A stretch of DNA of 64,000 nucleotides, taken from contig WNNJ02002794.1 in NCBI GenBank assembly GCA_012934845.2, positions 29,454 to 93,453 on the forward strand, written 5' to 3'. The DNA is from Pomphorhynchus laevis. Lineage: Eukaryota > Acanthocephala > Palaeacanthocephala > Echinorhynchida > Pomphorhynchidae. A program made the position numbers and the translations under genes. Under the pieces are notes generated by a model. That model saw nothing but the letters and a program-made list of their open reading frames with translations. It was not told where the DNA came from and searched no databases. This document shows, piece after piece, positions 57,501 through 60,500 of this stretch (positions are counted from its first letter, which is position 1; each line of letters starts with the position of its first letter).

Positions 57501-60500
57501 AAGCTCCTCGTCTCCCGCTTACCCAACATTGTTCGCGCCGACTAGACTCTTCGGGGGGGGGTGAAAGATCCCGGGTGGTTTAGTCGGAGAGCAACGTGCT
57601 GGATCGGTTGGAGGGCTCAGATTTCTTTGGATTTGGGGTCCGCCTAATGGTTGAAGAAGATATAAGAGGTTAAACAATGAACCTCGGGCCAAAGTCTGTT
57701 GAAAGTTTTGGTGACTTTATTTATTACTTATCTGACTCTATTGTCTCTTTTTAATTACAGCCTGTATTTTCTTTAATAAAATCTTTGTTATTATTATTTT
57801 TTGAATGCCAATCGAAAACAGTGCTGTCGATATTTCGGTGCTTAACTCACAATTCAGTGTTTCTATTTTATTGTCACTTATTTGTGCCTTTCATACAAGT
57901 TGAAAACAAAAACCAACACAAATTAAAAGTAAAACGCTTTAAGAAATAGAAAAACAAATGCAATTATTATACTTTGATATGAATATTCGTAATATTTCCT
58001 TTAGTACCAATTATCATTATTTGAGAAGCAATAGAGAAACAGAATTTATTTGATATTTCACCTACTAATTTTCGACATCATCATAGAATGAAAATTTTAA
58101 AACAATTTTTTAAACCGTACCGCTCATAAAAGAAAATAAAAAATTAAATGTGAATTAGTCATTTTCATCACAATGAAATATATAGAAAATATTCAAATGA
58201 ATGTATTTTGATAGTTTTTTTATCATTGAAAGTAATCGTTTTTGAACAAACTTTACACTAAATGCAGTTTTTTCATGGTGTAAACATTGTAAGGATGTTC
58301 TTGCTAAAGATTACGCTGTTACGAGATGCATGATATGTTTATATATTGCTTTGAAAGTAATTCGTTTTTGAACAAACTTAATTTCAAATGTAGTTTATTC
58401 GATTGTATAGACATTGTGAGGATGTTCTTGCTAAAGATTTTAACAGTTTAATGATGTGGTTTTGATATGTTTATATTGCGTCCCTATATAACATTGGGAG
58501 TGACCCGTTCTTGAACGAAATGATCTCCAAAGAAGATATTCATATCTTGATATATCATCAAACCAGAAACGGACTACTGTCATTTCTCGATGTTCTAGTT
58601 ACATGTATTTATTTTTAAACACTTAAAACATGTGTGTATTGCAAGACTAATATAATATTGCGATATTTACTAATTGTTTAAATATTTTTCAAATAAATCA
58701 TTAATTTTTAATTAATTTTAAACTAATGCAACGAACTCTATGATGTATCAATTTAGAGTATTAACAAATATTTTCTCCTTTAAGTACCCAATGTTTATAA
58801 AATTAATCGTATTCGAACAAACTGAAGTTGATAACATAGAACTGTAATTTTTCAGAATGGAATAATTGTATTTAAAACGATAATTTGTTCATTAATCGTA
58901 TTGTTATTATAAGCGTATTTTCTCCTTAAAAATATAATATATTGTTTCCTTGAAGTGTAAAATTGTATATTAATCGTATTATGATTATTAAATCGTCTAG
59001 TCGTATTATTAAAAATACATATTTTTCATTTTTATCAAACATGCAAAATAAGAAAAATCAAAAGTATGAACAATGTCAATATGTCCTCTCGAGCGATTCT
59101 ATCGTATCCGTTCAGCTGAGAAGTGTCCATTCAGGTGAGTAGACCCCAGATAGGCCAATAAGGCACGAGCATTACCCTGCATAAGTGCCACGGAGTTGCG
59201 TTTAAACAGGCTGGAAACTGATTTACCTTACAGAATTCCGAGGACTGTACTGACATTTTTAGCAATGCGTTTAATCAATTGATCGCAATCACCGGAGTTT
59301 GAACGGTCCTTGATAGCACCATTTCACTCATGGACGCACCTCCGGCATTCCTGTCCAACATTGCTGTTCGGTCCACTGTATTGAACGCATTTGACAAGTC
59401 AACTTGCCAATTATCAAAAGTTAATAAAACAAATAATCAAAAGTTGATTTCTTGGTCATCAAGTACATTAATACACTAATCATTTGCAACCTAAAATTAT
59501 CTTGGTATCGCCTAATGAACTTAATGTTTTTTTTTTCAAATTTTCTCAATTGAATTGTAAGCTGCATGTTCAGAATTAGAAGACCTGAGTGTTCAATCCT
59601 ATCTATAAGCCAACAGCAGTACACTACATTTTAGAATTGTTAAACCTCATCAGCTACTGATCCAATACCTACGTTTTACGTTTCAGACCTTTTAGTGTTT
59701 ACTGACAATCACTCGACTCGTTTGATGTATTCACAATTAGATTTAATGAAAGACTTTCTTATTACATTTTGCAAATTTAATTGAAAACATTTCTGATATT
59801 AAATTAAATAAGCGAAGATAGAGGAAGGTTCCACCTTCATTTTGAATACCTACTTTTAAATTAATTACTATTATCAAACTAGTCATCAAACTAGTGATAG
59901 ATGACTGATACATAGTTTATTATTTAGTCAATTCATAACAATTGACTTTTATTTTAAATTTTAATTTTATACTTAAAATGCTAACAAAGTCTACGTTAAC
60001 TTCAACTCCAAACTTACACTTAAAAGATACTTGTTAATTTCACTATGACCTCAAAAAGTAGTCAATAATCGGATAAGCCAACTGAGACTACTTATTTTAT
60101 ATTATTTATAAATTAAAGATATTGCTAAATAAAAATAAATAATTAAAATATTTATATATAAATAGTTATATATTTATATATAAATATATAAATATTTATG
60201 AGTTATATGGAATAAGTTTTAAATCTTATATCAAATTATTAAATTATTTATAATTATTTATCGTTTTATTATTTATTATTCTATTATTTTATTTTTATTT
60301 ATCATTATTTTTAATTTATAAATATAAATTTAATTTTATAATTAAATATACTTAGACTAAGTTACCTGATCTAATAGATAGAATTACATTTGTGTGACAA
60401 TTCATGTTAGTTTTAACACCATTTTACTCACACGAGAATAGTAATAAGTTATTTGACATTTCGGTTAATCTGTGTAACTTTTTTATGGCAAGAACAAATT

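Larger units (their letters stand above)
53940..57800 (+). mobile_element. I/Jockey-type LINE (Gag, APE, RT), nearly full length, defective
   Basis: ORF1 at 54056-55175 (one frameshift), ORF2 at 55340-57115 (two in-frame stops), then broken RT C-terminus to about 57600 (VKYLGFTVSVNWSAKADLDR, LKRIMKRASWALKRAQHL) and a 3' UTR ending AATAAAATCTTTGTTATTAT near 57795. The RT lacks everything between motif A and the block after motif C, replaced by an AT-rich junction at 57090-57115. Same orientation as STAG. Confidence 0.85.
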
